From Lachnospiraceae bacterium (GTDB taxonomy: Bacteria > Bacillota > Clostridia > Lachnospirales > Lachnospiraceae): a stretch of DNA of 44,119 nucleotides. The notes under the pieces were generated by a model that worked only from the letters and a program-made list of their open reading frames with translations, was not told the origin of the DNA and ran no database searches. Position 1 is the first letter of the stretch, and the number at the start of each line of letters is the position of its first letter. The DNA is taken from NCBI GenBank assembly GCA_015056885.1, contig SVFL01000021.1:1-44119 (forward strand), given 5' to 3'. A program made the position numbers and the translations under genes. This document shows positions 30,602 through 39,159 of the stretch, in pieces.

Positions 30602-30623
30602 AAAAATGTAAAGCATGCTATAC
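30584..30623 (+). promoter_or_regulatory. Two operator-like repeats at the XRE promoter
   Basis: TGTAAAGCGAACTATAC (30584-30600) and TGTAAAGCATGCTATAC (30607-30623) match at 14 of 17 positions with starts 23 bp apart. Each is a near palindrome (GTAWAG...CTWTAC). The first overlaps the spacer and -10 and the second covers the start site, as expected for autorepression by the small XRE protein encoded next. Confidence 0.7.
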
Positions 30624-30641
30624 AATAAAGGAAGGTGGATT

Positions 30642-30839
30642 ATGAATAACATTATAAAAGAATTGAGGAAAGAACGCCGGATTTCCCAGGAGGAATTGGC
30701 AAATGCCGTACAAGTGACAAGGCAGACCATTATTTCTCTTGAAAACGGTAAATATAATGCATCTTTGCTTCTGGCACATGAGATTGCAAAATATTTTGGA
30801 AAAACAATTGAAGAAGTTTTTATTTTTGAGGAGGAATAA
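30642..30839 (+). CDS. Small XRE-family transcriptional regulator
   Basis: 65 aa, essentially only a helix-turn-helix domain. The start at 30642 ([13 protein letters not shown]) follows GGAAGGTGG; an in-frame start at 30615 lies within the operator region. The recognition segment is [29 protein letters not shown], given here in parts as [11 protein letters not shown] and [10 protein letters not shown]. Proteins of this size and sequence type bind palindromic sites as dimers and commonly repress their own operon with a downstream membrane protein. The two repeats at the promoter fit that role. The membrane protein gene starts two bases after its stop. Confidence 0.93.
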   Translation: MNNIIKELRKERRISQEELANAVQVTRQTIISLENGKYNASLLLAHEIAKYFGKTIEEVFIFEEE

Positions 30840-30841
30840 TA

Positions 30842-31279
30842 ATGGAAAATAAGATGAAAAAGAGACTGAAAAAGAGAAATTTTGGCTGTGTAGGATTGAT
30901 TGGTTGTGGAATTCTGTCTGTCTACGTGGGCAATTGCATGACTTTGCCTGTAGATTTGGATTTTAGCACGGGATTTTATACAGGGCTTGGATTTGCCCTC
31001 ATTGCTTCGGCAATTATTACAATTATCAAGAATTTGAGAATTATTCATAGTGAAGAGAAATTAAAAGAGAAAACGCTTGCGGAATATGATGAGAGAAATC
31101 AAGCAATACGTATGAAGACCTGGTGTTATGCAGGTTATGCAATGTTTTTCTTGTTATATATTGCACTGATTATTGCCGGAATGTTCAATGAGACAGTTAT
31201 GATGACGTTGTTAGCTGTGTTTGCGTGTTATTGGTTATGTGTATTTATTTGTGCGGTTGTTCTTGAAAAAGTTATGTAA
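30842..31279 (+). CDS. Membrane protein of the XRE operon
   Basis: 145 aa with four hydrophobic segments (about residues 16-33, 43-62, 95-115 and 120-142) and a charged cytoplasmic stretch between helices two and three (EKLKEKTLAEYDERNQAIRMKT). The DERN-x-x-I motif is shared by small membrane proteins that often follow YgzD-like XRE regulators in Firmicutes. No transport or enzyme motif is recognised. It is co-transcribed with the regulator and may be its regulated partner. The next gene starts 13-28 bp downstream. Confidence 0.82.
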   Translation: MENKMKKRLKKRNFGCVGLIGCGILSVYVGNCMTLPVDLDFSTGFYTGLGFALIASAIITIIKNLRIIHSEEKLKEKTLAEYDERNQAIRMKTWCYAGYAMFFLLYIALIIAGMFNETVMMTLLAVFACYWLCVFICAVVLEKVM

Positions 31280-31291
31280 AAAGAAGTTGAT

Positions 31292-32278
31292 GTGAGGACC
31301 GGTTCGTTGAAAAATAGTATTATAAATTCAATTAAAATCAGTATTGCGGTGGCTATGGCTATTGGTATAGCAAATTTTCTGCACCTGGAGTTTGCAATTT
31401 CTGCCGGAATTGTGGCGATTCTGACCATTTTGCCAACAAAGCGGGAGACGGTTAAAACAGCACTGGCCAGATTGGTGGCATTTATCATTGCATTAGGCAT
31501 TGCCTATGGTTGTTTTCAGGTGTTTGGAGTGAATCAGTGGGCTTTTATGGTGTATATACTGCCATATGCATTTATTTGCTGTTTGAATAAATGGAATGCG
31601 GCTACTGCAATGAATTCCGTATTGATTTCTCATTTTCTCACGTTTGGGAGGATGGATGCGCAGGCTGTTGTAAATGAAGTGCTTATTTTTGTGGTAGGCG
31701 TAGGTATTGGAATCTTTATGAATATGAGTCTTCGAAGTGACAGGGATGCTATGGTAGTGTTAAAGAAACGAACCGATGAACAGATATCCAAAATTCTTTC
31801 ACGCATGGGAAAACGAATAAATGACAAAGATTTGGCAGACTATAATGGAGAGTGTTTTAAGACGCTGGAGCGCATCATTCGTGATGCTAAAAATACGGCG
31901 GAAGTTAATTATAAAAATCAGCTAAAGCGCCAGCAAGATAAAGATGCAGAGTATATTGCCATGAGAACAAGGCAGTATGCAGTACTTCGAGAGATGTATA
32001 AAATGGTGAGCACCTTACAGACGACTCCCCGGACTGCTCGTGTGATTTCAGATTTTTTTGAGAATATGGCGGAGGCTTTTCATGAGAAGAATGATTGCAA
32101 GCTTCTTTTAGAACAGTTTGGTGAGATGAAAAAATACATGGAAGAGCAGCCTATGCCGGAGAACAGACCGGAGTTTGAAGATAGAGCAAGACTTTTTATG
32201 CTTATGAGTTATATACAGGAATTTCTGGAAATCAAAGAGAAGTTTATGGAAGAGGAAAAAGGAGGGAAAATATGTTAA
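31292..32278 (+). CDS. ArAE_1/FUSC-like membrane protein (aromatic acid exporter family)
   Basis: 328 aa if read from the GTG at 31292. A TTG at 31307 (five codons later) has GAGG at better spacing and may be the true start. The first half has about five helices, including [27 protein letters not shown], given in parts as [17 protein letters not shown] and [10 protein letters not shown]. This matches the ArAE_1 membrane domain. From about residue 145 it is a soluble helical domain with long charged helices, as in the C-terminal part of this family. The family is named after bacterial aromatic acid exporters, but the substrate of the Firmicute members is not established. The last seven bases overlap the peroxiredoxin start. 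Confidence 0.85.
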   Translation: MRTGSLKNSIINSIKISIAVAMAIGIANFLHLEFAISAGIVAILTILPTKRETVKTALARLVAFIIALGIAYGCFQVFGVNQWAFMVYILPYAFICCLNKWNAATAMNSVLISHFLTFGRMDAQAVVNEVLIFVVGVGIGIFMNMSLRSDRDAMVVLKKRTDEQISKILSRMGKRINDKDLADYNGECFKTLERIIRDAKNTAEVNYKNQLKRQQDKDAEYIAMRTRQYAVLREMYKMVSTLQTTPRTARVISDFFENMAEAFHEKNDCKLLLEQFGEMKKYMEEQPMPENRPEFEDRARLFMLMSYIQEFLEIKEKFMEEEKGGKIC

Positions 32279-32727
32279 CAGTAGGGACTAAGGCACCGGA
32301 TTTTACTTTGCCGGATCAGGACGGAAAAATGCATTCTTTGTCAGATTATGCAGGAAAAAAGGTGATTTTGTATTTTTATCCAAAGGACAATACACCCGGA
32401 TGCACCAGTCAGGCATGCGGATTTAGCGAGCTATATTCGCAGTTTGAGGAGAAGGGGGCGGTGGTTCTCGGCATCAGTAAGGATAGTGTGGCTTCCCATA
32501 AGAAGTTTCAGGAAAAGTATGGATTATCTTTTACGTTGCTTGCAGATACTGAACTTTCTGCCATTAAAGCCTACGATGTATGGCAGGAGAAGAAGATGTG
32601 TGGCAAGGTGTCAATGGGGGTGGTGAGAACAACATATCTCATTGACGAGAATGGAATGATTGTGAAAGTTTTCGATAAGGTAAAGGCGAAAGAAAACCCG
32701 GCACAAATGTTAGGTGAAATTGAATAA
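32272..32727 (+). CDS. bcp: Thioredoxin-dependent peroxiredoxin, Bcp/PrxQ type
   Basis: 151 aa cytoplasmic peroxidase that reduces H2O2 and organic peroxides. The peroxidatic Cys44 is in the motif [13 protein letters not shown], and Cys49, five residues later, is the resolving cysteine usual for this subclass. [11 protein letters not shown] at the N terminus, an Arg near residue 119 (VVRTTYLID) and the length all fit. AGGAGGG precedes the ATG, which lies inside the end of the ArAE-like gene, so translation is coupled. Confidence 0.95.
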   Translation: MLTVGTKAPDFTLPDQDGKMHSLSDYAGKKVILYFYPKDNTPGCTSQACGFSELYSQFEEKGAVVLGISKDSVASHKKFQEKYGLSFTLLADTELSAIKAYDVWQEKKMCGKVSMGVVRTTYLIDENGMIVKVFDKVKAKENPAQMLGEIE

Positions 32728-32767
32728 AAATTCATGTGGAATTTTTTGGTTTTTTGTGAAAGAATAC

Positions 32768-32796
32768 TTGCGCAATGAGCATATTTTCGGTAAAAT
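32768..32796 (+). promoter_or_regulatory. Promoter of the OPT transporter gene
   Basis: TTGCGC (32768-32773), a 17-bp spacer and TAAAAT (32791-32796). The leader of about 27 nt ends in GAAGGAGAAG before the ATG at 32830. Confidence 0.55.
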
Positions 32797-32829
32797 AGAT
32801 TGTATAAAAAATAACGAAGGAGAAGATTT

Positions 32830-34737
32830 ATGAACGACAACAAGGAATTTAAGCCCTACGTTCCGGCCGAGAAAATCACCCCTGAGTTCACGTTTACTTC
32901 TATTGCCTTGGGTATTTTTCTTGCCGTAGTGTTCGGCGCAGCCAATGCTTACTTGGGACTTCGAGTAGGTATGACCGTTTCCGCATCCATTCCGGCGGCA
33001 GTTATCGCTATGGGTGTCATTCGCGTAATTATGCGCAAAAATTCTATTTTGGAAAGCAATATTGTACAGACTACCGGTTCAGCAGGTGAGTCTGTAGCGG
33101 CGGGAGCCATCTTTACTTTGCCTGCATTATTTTTGTGGGCGGCAGAGGGCAGAATGGACAAGCCCGGTATTTTGGAGATTACACTGATTGCACTGCTTGG
33201 TGGCCTTTTGGGTGTATTCTTTATGATTCCCTTGAGAAATGCCTTGATTGTAAAGGAGCATGGTGTGTTGCCTTATCCGGAAGGAACTGCATGTGCAGAG
33301 GTTCTTTTAGCGGGTGAAGAGGGTGGCTCCAATGCAGGTACCGTATTTGCCGGTATGGGATTTGCTGCATTGTTTAAGTTTATTATTGATGGACTTAAAG
33401 TGGTTCCCAGTGAAGTTTCATTTAGAATCAAGAATTATAGCGGTGAAATCGGAACTCAAATTTATCCTGCAGTTATGAGTGTGGGCTATATTTGTGGTCC
33501 TCGAATCTCTTCCTATATGTTTGCAGGTGGCGTTTTGAGCTGGATGGTTCTGATTCCCATGATTGTACTTTTTGGTGAGCAGCTTGTTATGTATCCCGGA
33601 ACAGCACCTATCGGTGAGATGTTTGCGTCTGGTGGAGCTTCCGCAATCTGGAGTTCCTATATTCGTTATATTGGTGCGGGTGCACTGGCAGCCGGTGGTA
33701 TCATCAGTCTGGTGAAGTCACTTCCTTTGATTGTGACAACTTTCCGTGATGCCATGAAGAGTATGGGTGGTGCCAAGAGTGGTGTGGTAACTCGTACTTC
33801 TAATGATTTGAGTATGAAGATTGTTTTGGCTTGTATTGCAGTTATTACCATTCTTATTTGGCTTGTGCCTGCAATTCCCGTAAGTCTTTTAGGTGCCGTA
33901 ATTGTAGTAATTTTCGGATTCTTTTTTGCTACTGTATCCTCACGCATGGTAGGTCTGGTAGGAAGCAGTAACAATCCTGTATCAGGTATGGCAATTGCAA
34001 CTCTTTTGATTGCGACTGTAATTTTGAAGATGACCGGTGATACCGGTGTGCATGGTATGCAGGGAGCCATTGCAATTGGATCTATTATTTGTATCGTAGC
34101 TGCGATTTCAGGTGATACTTCACAGGATTTGAAGACCGGATATCTCTTGGGCGCAACTCCTAAGAAACAGCAGATAGGTGAGGTGATTGGTGTTGTGGCA
34201 TCTTCTCTTGCAATCGGTGCAACGCTTTATCTGCTTGATCAGGCATGGGGCTTTGGTTCCGAGGAGCTTGGTGCGCCTCAGGCAATGCTGATGAAGATGA
34301 TTATCGAGGGCGTAATGGAGAGTAATCTTCCCTGGGGTCTGGTGTTCATTGGTGTATTTATTGCAGTTATTATCGAGATTCTGCAGCTTCCGGTACTTCC
34401 TTTTGCAATCGGTATTTATCTGCCCGTGCAGCTGAATGCATGTATCATGGTAGGTGGTCTGGTACGTCTTGCGTTTGATAAGATGAAGCGTAAGGAAGAG
34501 GAGAAGAAGGAAATTGTAAATGATGGTATTTTGTTCTGCTCCGGAATGATTGCAGGTGAAGGTCTTGTAGGTATTTTACTGGCGCTCTTTGCGATTGCCG
34601 GTTTGGATAAGGCAATTGATTTGTCCGGCAAGCTGAATCTTCCTACTGCAGTAGCTAATATTGGCAGTCTTGTGGTATTTGCACTGGTAATTGCTTCTCT
34701 GCTTAGGTTTTCCCTTTGGAGGAAGAGAAAGAATTAA
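32830..34737 (+). CDS. OPT-family oligopeptide transporter
   Basis: 635 aa with about 14-16 membrane segments. OPT hallmarks are present: FLAVVFGAANAYLGLRVGMTVSASIPAA near the N terminus (given in parts as GAANAYLGLRVGMTVSASIP), NIVQTTGSAGESVAAGAIFT, and LPYPEGTACAEVL. Bacterial OPT proteins import small peptides or metal chelates by coupling to an ion gradient. The middle holds SGDTSQDLKTGYLLGATPKKQQ, a conserved cytoplasmic stretch. The gene has its own promoter, and a PqqD-like gene follows after 16 bp. The substrate is not determined. Confidence 0.93.
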   Translation: MNDNKEFKPYVPAEKITPEFTFTSIALGIFLAVVFGAANAYLGLRVGMTVSASIPAAVIAMGVIRVIMRKNSILESNIVQTTGSAGESVAAGAIFTLPALFLWAAEGRMDKPGILEITLIALLGGLLGVFFMIPLRNALIVKEHGVLPYPEGTACAEVLLAGEEGGSNAGTVFAGMGFAALFKFIIDGLKVVPSEVSFRIKNYSGEIGTQIYPAVMSVGYICGPRISSYMFAGGVLSWMVLIPMIVLFGEQLVMYPGTAPIGEMFASGGASAIWSSYIRYIGAGALAAGGIISLVKSLPLIVTTFRDAMKSMGGAKSGVVTRTSNDLSMKIVLACIAVITILIWLVPAIPVSLLGAVIVVIFGFFFATVSSRMVGLVGSSNNPVSGMAIATLLIATVILKMTGDTGVHGMQGAIAIGSIICIVAAISGDTSQDLKTGYLLGATPKKQQIGEVIGVVASSLAIGATLYLLDQAWGFGSEELGAPQAMLMKMIIEGVMESNLPWGLVFIGVFIAVIIEILQLPVLPFAIGIYLPVQLNACIMVGGLVRLAFDKMKRKEEEKKEIVNDGILFCSGMIAGEGLVGILLALFAIAGLDKAIDLSGKLNLPTAVANIGSLVVFALVIASLLRFSLWRKRKN

Positions 34738-34753
34738 TTTCGAGAAATAAGCT

Positions 34754-35107
34754 ATGAAAACAGATAAAAATAAAAAGTCTTCTGAAAATTATCTTGAGAG
34801 ACGTCCGGCTCGTCCGGAACATATAAAATGGTCGGTGGATGAAGAGGAAATCATTACTTTGCATATAGAAAACACCGGTATGATGAATCGTATAGCCCAG
34901 AAACTTTTTCGTAAGCCGAAGGTCAGTCATATTCATTTGGACAAAATGGGTAGTTTTATATGGCCGCTGTTGGATGGTAAGAAGAATATTATTGACTTGG
35001 GAGTATGCGTTAAGGAGCATTTTGGTGAAGAAGCAGAACCTTTATATGAGCGTTTAGCAAAATATTTTCAGATACTGGACAGTTATTCATTTATTGAATG
35101 GAAGTAA
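34754..35107 (+). CDS. PqqD-like small protein
   Basis: 117 aa. After a basic, disordered-looking N terminus (MKTDKNKKSSENYLERRPARPEHIKW) given in parts as MKTDKNKKSS and LERRPARPEH, the core from about residue 30 has the PqqD plan. It shows the hydrophobic strand ITLHIENTGMMNRIAQKLF, a second region HIHLDKMGSFIWPLLDGKKN, and the helical end HFGEEAEPLYERLAKYFQIL. PqqD-type proteins chaperone precursor peptides for radical SAM enzymes in RiPP synthesis, but no precursor, radical SAM or peptidase gene is present here. Many stand-alone PqqD-like proteins exist with unknown role. It is probably co-transcribed with the OPT transporter. The ribosome site is weak. Confidence 0.75.
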   Translation: MKTDKNKKSSENYLERRPARPEHIKWSVDEEEIITLHIENTGMMNRIAQKLFRKPKVSHIHLDKMGSFIWPLLDGKKNIIDLGVCVKEHFGEEAEPLYERLAKYFQILDSYSFIEWK

Positions 35108-35127
35108 AATTAAAAGAGAACTTATAA

Positions 35128-35163
35128 AACAGCATTCGGCACAAAAGCCGGGTGCTGTTTTTG
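35128..35163 (+). terminator. Intrinsic terminator after the PqqD-like gene
   Basis: AACAGCATTCGGC and GCCGGGTGCTGTT pair over 13 bp (two G-U pairs) around ACAAAA and run into TTTTT. Confidence 0.88.
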
Positions 35164-35212
35164 GGTTAACTGATACATAATAAACAAAAATTTCGACAAA
35201 TAAGAAAATATA

Positions 35213-35241
35213 TTTACTTTATTGCTGTGATGCGATAAAAT
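35213..35241 (+). promoter_or_regulatory. Upstream candidate promoter of the EAL-domain gene
   Basis: TTTACT (35213-35218), a 17-bp spacer and TAAAAT (35236-35241). It would give a leader of about 105 nt to the ATG at 35354. Confidence 0.35.
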
Positions 35242-35288
35242 AGAAATGATTGTATTAAGTTATTTATTTTGCGCAAGCGGTTGTTATA

Positions 35289-35317
35289 TTGCTATTTTGT
35301 CGAATCTGTGGCATAAT
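35289..35317 (+). promoter_or_regulatory. Proximal candidate promoter of the EAL-domain gene
   Basis: TTGCTA (35289-35294), a 17-bp spacer and CATAAT (35312-35317), with TG at 35309-35310 giving an extended -10. It lies downstream of the in-frame ATG at 35246 and supports the start at 35354. Confidence 0.5.
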
Positions 35318-35353
35318 AGTGCTAATAGATGGAAACGGTGGTATATATGGTAT

Positions 35354-37282
35354 ATGGTAAAAATAAATTATTTTAACTATTGTGCTCTGGCTATATTGAT
35401 TGTTTTGATTATTGCTGTTATGTCAAGACATATGCTCAGCGGTAGAAGAAACCGGTATTTTTGGAATCTGCTGTTGGTTGTATTTTGTAGCACTGTTTTT
35501 GAGATTTTGGCAGTAAATCTGGATAATGGAAGCAGTCCGGCTGTGCTTGAGAAGTATATTGCACATGGGGCTTATATTATTATGCATTCGCTTACGGTTC
35601 CGGTTTATGTGATATATCTTGCCTGTATTACAGATACCGTTTACAAGATTAAGGAAAAAATTGGTTTGCAATTGTTGCTTTCATTACCGTATGTATGCCT
35701 TTTGGAGTTGACTCTTACTTCTTATTTTTTTAACAAGATATTTTATATAAATGACAACTACCAATATACTCATGGAGAGTGGTATATTTTTATTTATGTA
35801 TGTGCTGTGTTTTATGTATTGGTTGGAACTGTGTATGCCATCCGATGTCGTAAGCTTTTTGAAAAGGGACAGCTCTTGGTGTTTTCCGTTATTATTCCTT
35901 TGATAATTAGCTCAATTGTATTTCAGCTTTGTTTTCCTAAGGTGCGAATTGAGATGTTTGCTCAGGCCATTAGTGTTTTGTTTATACTTCTTATGGTTCA
36001 AAAGCCCGAGGAGCGTACCGATACCAATACCGGATTTGGTAAGGTAACAGCCTATGCCACAGATATAGAGCAGGCATTGGTGAATAATAAACCAATTTGT
36101 ATTATATTGATTAATATTTTGAATTACAAGTCACTCAGAGATATTTTGGGATATGAGAGCATGGAGCTTTTGACCAATAAAATTGCAGGTAATATCATGT
36201 CTCTGTGTAAGAGTGTTTTGCCGAAAGCAGATCCCTATTATTTGGACAGAGGTCGTTTTTGTCTGGTGACCGGTAAGGAAAATTTTGATAAAATTGATAA
36301 TGCATCTGCAGAGTTGATGGAGATGTTGATGGAGGATATCAGTTTGCAGGAGATGGACATTAACCTGCAGGTGAATCTTTGTGTGCTCCGTTGTCCGGAA
36401 GATTTGAATGATTTTCAGGGGATATTTGCATTTAGTAACGAATTTGAAGAATATGGCAAAGCAGGTAAGGTTCTTTACGCAAATGATATGCTGAAGGACG
36501 GACGCTATATTATCAAGGATTTGGAAGATATCATTGATAATGCATTGGACAATCAAAGACTGTCCGTTTACTATCAGCCTATTTATTCCGTAGAGGCAAA
36601 ACGATTTACATCTGCGGAGGCATTGCTTCGACTGGATGATGAAGAATATGGACATATATCGCCGGAGCTGTTTATCCCTGTTGCAGAGAAGAATGGTGTT
36701 ATTCATCGTATCGGTACCATGGTATTGGAAGAGGTATTTCGATTTATTGCCAGTGAAGAGTTCAGAGAACTGCGTCTGGAGTATATCGAAGTAAATCTTT
36801 CTGTGGCTCAGTGTATGCGTAATAATCTTGCAAAAGAAGTTTTGCAGTTGATGGAAAAGTACAATGTACGTCCGGAACAGATTAATCTGGAGATAACAGA
36901 GACGGCAGCTGCCAATTCACAGAATATAATGTCTGAAAATATACGTACATTGTCAGCGGCAGGTATTCCTTTTTCGTTGGATGATTATGGAACCGGATAT
37001 TCGAACATTGTGAGAATGACTACCATGCCATTCAATATTATTAAGTTGGACAAGTCATTTACCGATTTGGATGCCAATCCCCGAGTGGAAGTGGTGGTTC
37101 GAAATACGGTTCGTATGATTAAGGATATGAATATGAAGATTGTTGTGGAGGGAATTGAAACCAAGGAACTGGCACAACAGTTTGCAGATATGGAATGCGA
37201 CTATATTCAGGGATATTATTATTCAAAGCCTTTGCCCAGAGAAGAGTTTATAAGCTTCATGAGACAGGCTGCAAGTGAGTAG
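35354..37282 (+). CDS. Membrane-bound cyclic-di-GMP phosphodiesterase (degenerate GGDEF plus EAL)
   Basis: 642 aa from the ATG at 35354 (MVKINYFNYCALAI), chosen because a promoter and a GGTGG sequence lie just before it; an in-frame ATG at 35246 has no ribosome site. Residues 1-215 form about seven membrane helices. A GGDEF-like domain follows (about 230-385), but its active loop reads LDRGRFCLV, so cyclase activity is not expected. The EAL domain (about 390-640) keeps EALLR (Glu422), EVNLSVAQ, NLEITETAA, LDDYGTGYSN, IKLDKSF, VEGIETKE and QGYYYSKPLP. These carry the metal-binding and catalytic residues, so it should hydrolyse c-di-GMP. The membrane part is probably the sensor. Confidence 0.92.
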   Translation: MVKINYFNYCALAILIVLIIAVMSRHMLSGRRNRYFWNLLLVVFCSTVFEILAVNLDNGSSPAVLEKYIAHGAYIIMHSLTVPVYVIYLACITDTVYKIKEKIGLQLLLSLPYVCLLELTLTSYFFNKIFYINDNYQYTHGEWYIFIYVCAVFYVLVGTVYAIRCRKLFEKGQLLVFSVIIPLIISSIVFQLCFPKVRIEMFAQAISVLFILLMVQKPEERTDTNTGFGKVTAYATDIEQALVNNKPICIILINILNYKSLRDILGYESMELLTNKIAGNIMSLCKSVLPKADPYYLDRGRFCLVTGKENFDKIDNASAELMEMLMEDISLQEMDINLQVNLCVLRCPEDLNDFQGIFAFSNEFEEYGKAGKVLYANDMLKDGRYIIKDLEDIIDNALDNQRLSVYYQPIYSVEAKRFTSAEALLRLDDEEYGHISPELFIPVAEKNGVIHRIGTMVLEEVFRFIASEEFRELRLEYIEVNLSVAQCMRNNLAKEVLQLMEKYNVRPEQINLEITETAAANSQNIMSENIRTLSAAGIPFSLDDYGTGYSNIVRMTTMPFNIIKLDKSFTDLDANPRVEVVVRNTVRMIKDMNMKIVVEGIETKELAQQFADMECDYIQGYYYSKPLPREEFISFMRQAASE

Positions 37283-37287
37283 ATAAT

Positions 37288-38217
37288 ATGGATAAGATTA
37301 AAAACTCGTTGATTTTATTGCTTACAGCTACCATATGGGGTGTTGCCTTTGTGGCACAGAGTGCCGGCATGGAGTATGTAGGCGGGTTTACATTTAATTG
37401 TATAAGGTCTATAATTGGCGGAATTGTATTGATTCCCTGCGTCTTTTGGCTCCGGAAACGGAAGTCAAAGGAGCAGGGAACTTTGCTGTTTGTGGAGGTA
37501 GATGTTAATCAGTGCAGCTTTTGGGAGCGCAACAGGACGCTTTTATGTGGGGGTGTATGTTGCGGTGTTGTATTGTGTGTGGCTTCTAATTTACAACAAC
37601 AGGGGATAAAATATACTTCCGTGGGCAAAGCGGGATTTATTACTGCACTTTACATAGTATTAGTGCCTGTGATTAGTTTTTTTATGCGTAAAAAAGTGGG
37701 AAAGCTTGTCTGGATAGGGATGCTTTTTGCTGTGGCAGGCTTGTATTTTTTGTGTATCAATGAGACCCTTACGGTGGGGCAGGGCGATTTGTTGGTTCTT
37801 GCCTGTGCAGCGGTATTTGCAGTACATATTCTGGTGATTGACTATTTTGCACCAAAGGTAGACTGTGTGGCAATGAGCTGTATTCAGTTCATTACCTGTG
37901 GTATTCTTTCCGGAATACCTATGCTTTTATTTGAGACAGTCAGCATGGAACAGCTGATGGGTGCTGCCGGCCCAATCCTTTACGCAGGTGTTATGTCCTG
38001 TGGTGTAGCCTATACCCTCCAAATCATTGGACAGAAAAATATGAATCCCACAGTAGCTTCCATGATACTCAGCCTGGAATCTGTAATCTCTGTACTGGCA
38101 GGTTTGGTGTTATTGCATCAAAAACTATCTGGCAGAGAGTTGTTGGGCTGTGTATTAATGTTTGTTGCGGTGATATTGTCTCAGATTCCTCAGAAAAAAG
38201 ATAGAAATGATGATTAG
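37288..38217 (+). CDS. EamA-family (DMT) transporter
   Basis: 309 aa with ten membrane helices in two EamA repeats. The first begins with ATIWGVAFVAQSAGMEYVGG and the second with AAVFAVHILVIDYFAPK. A charged loop of about 30 residues (FWLRKRKSKEQG to CSFWERNR) between helices two and three is longer than usual. The family exports or imports metabolites such as amino acids and nucleotides, and the substrate is not readable from sequence. It begins five bases after the EAL gene stop, so the two are probably co-transcribed, and it ends before a strong terminator. Confidence 0.9.
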   Translation: MDKIKNSLILLLTATIWGVAFVAQSAGMEYVGGFTFNCIRSIIGGIVLIPCVFWLRKRKSKEQGTLLFVEVDVNQCSFWERNRTLLCGGVCCGVVLCVASNLQQQGIKYTSVGKAGFITALYIVLVPVISFFMRKKVGKLVWIGMLFAVAGLYFLCINETLTVGQGDLLVLACAAVFAVHILVIDYFAPKVDCVAMSCIQFITCGILSGIPMLLFETVSMEQLMGAAGPILYAGVMSCGVAYTLQIIGQKNMNPTVASMILSLESVISVLAGLVLLHQKLSGRELLGCVLMFVAVILSQIPQKKDRNDD

Positions 38218-38271
38218 TAGGTATAGATGGTGTGAGTATACAATAAATGACTGAAAATGTGCGATTTTTTT

Positions 38272-38301
38272 AGGATGCTACGAGAAGTAGCATCCTTTTT
38301 T
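38272..38301 (+). terminator. Intrinsic terminator after the EamA gene
   Basis: AGGATGCTAC and GTAGCATCCT form a perfect 10-bp stem with loop GAGAA, followed by six T in total. Confidence 0.93.
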
Positions 38302-38328
38302 GTATATGTAAACAACTGTTGGTGGCTG

Positions 38329-38348
38329 CTATTCAGAACAATGAATAG
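38329..38348. promoter_or_regulatory. Palindrome upstream of the ABC-XRE operon
   Basis: CTATTCA and TGAATAG are perfect 7-bp inverted repeats with a 6-nt centre. The right arm touches a -10-like TAGAAT (38346-38351). It may be the operator of the XRE regulator encoded at the end of the operon. The promoter itself is unclear because no -35 lies at the right distance. Confidence 0.4.
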
Positions 38349-38390
38349 AATGGGACTATCAAATCAAACAATCAAATTTGGAGGTAAGAG

Positions 38391-39158
38391 ATGGAAGTTA
38401 AGAAAGACATTTTAATTTCAGCTAAAAATCTAAAAAAGGAATTCTGTATGGGAGAAGCAAGTCAAACAATTTTTGAAAATCTGTCACTCGATATTTATAA
38501 GGGTGATTTTACAGTTATTATGGGAGCTTCCGGAGCGGGTAAATCAACATTGATGTATTCCTTATCGGGAATGGACAGACCTACAGAAGGAAGTATTATT
38601 TTTTCCGGCAGAGAGATTACAAAGTACAATGACGATAAGTTGGCTGTATTCAGAAGAGAAAATTGCGGTTTTGTTTTTCAGCAGATATATTTATTAGAAA
38701 AAATGAGTTTAATGGATAATGTTCTTACAGCCGGAGCACTATGTAAAAATAATAAAAAAGAAGTAATTCAAAGAGCAAAAGAGTTATTTGAACTTGTGAA
38801 TATTCCTACGGTAACACAAAGGAAATTCTCCACACAAGTTTCCGGTGGTGAGGCGCAAAGAGCCGGTATAGTTCGGGCTATAATTAATAATCCGAAAGTC
38901 GTATTTGCAGATGAACCTACAGGTGCGTTAAACTCAAATAACTCAGAAGCAGTTTTAAATGTATTTACTAAAATACACAAGGAGGGACAAAGTATTATTA
39001 TGGTAACACACGATAAAAAGACAGCCCTTCGCGGAAATAGAATTTTGTATATCAAAGACGGACAGATTTTTGGAGATTGTTGTCTTGAAAATTATAGTGA
39101 GGATGATAAAGACAGAGAAAAGAAATTAGATGAATTTTTGACTGAAATGGGGTGGTAA
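38391..39158 (+). CDS. ABC transporter ATP-binding protein (MacB/LolD type), second system
   Basis: 255 aa. Walker A is GASGAGKST (45-53), the Q-loop lies in FVFQQIYLLEKMS, the signature is the variant VSGGEAQRAGI, Walker B is VVFADEPTGAL and the switch His is in VTHDKKT. The D-loop reads ALNSNN where the Asp of ALD is usual. TTTGGAGG precedes the ATG. A charged tail of about 25 residues follows the last core strand. It pairs with the FtsX permease one base downstream. The variant signature and D-loop set it apart from the ATPase at 10964. Confidence 0.93.
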   Translation: MEVKKDILISAKNLKKEFCMGEASQTIFENLSLDIYKGDFTVIMGASGAGKSTLMYSLSGMDRPTEGSIIFSGREITKYNDDKLAVFRRENCGFVFQQIYLLEKMSLMDNVLTAGALCKNNKKEVIQRAKELFELVNIPTVTQRKFSTQVSGGEAQRAGIVRAIINNPKVVFADEPTGALNSNNSEAVLNVFTKIHKEGQSIIMVTHDKKTALRGNRILYIKDGQIFGDCCLENYSEDDKDREKKLDEFLTEMGW

Positions 39159-39159
39159 T

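Noticed and set aside
35246..35353. Longer N terminus of the EAL protein from ATG 35246
   Set aside because: There is no ribosome site, and an extended -10 promoter lies inside this segment.
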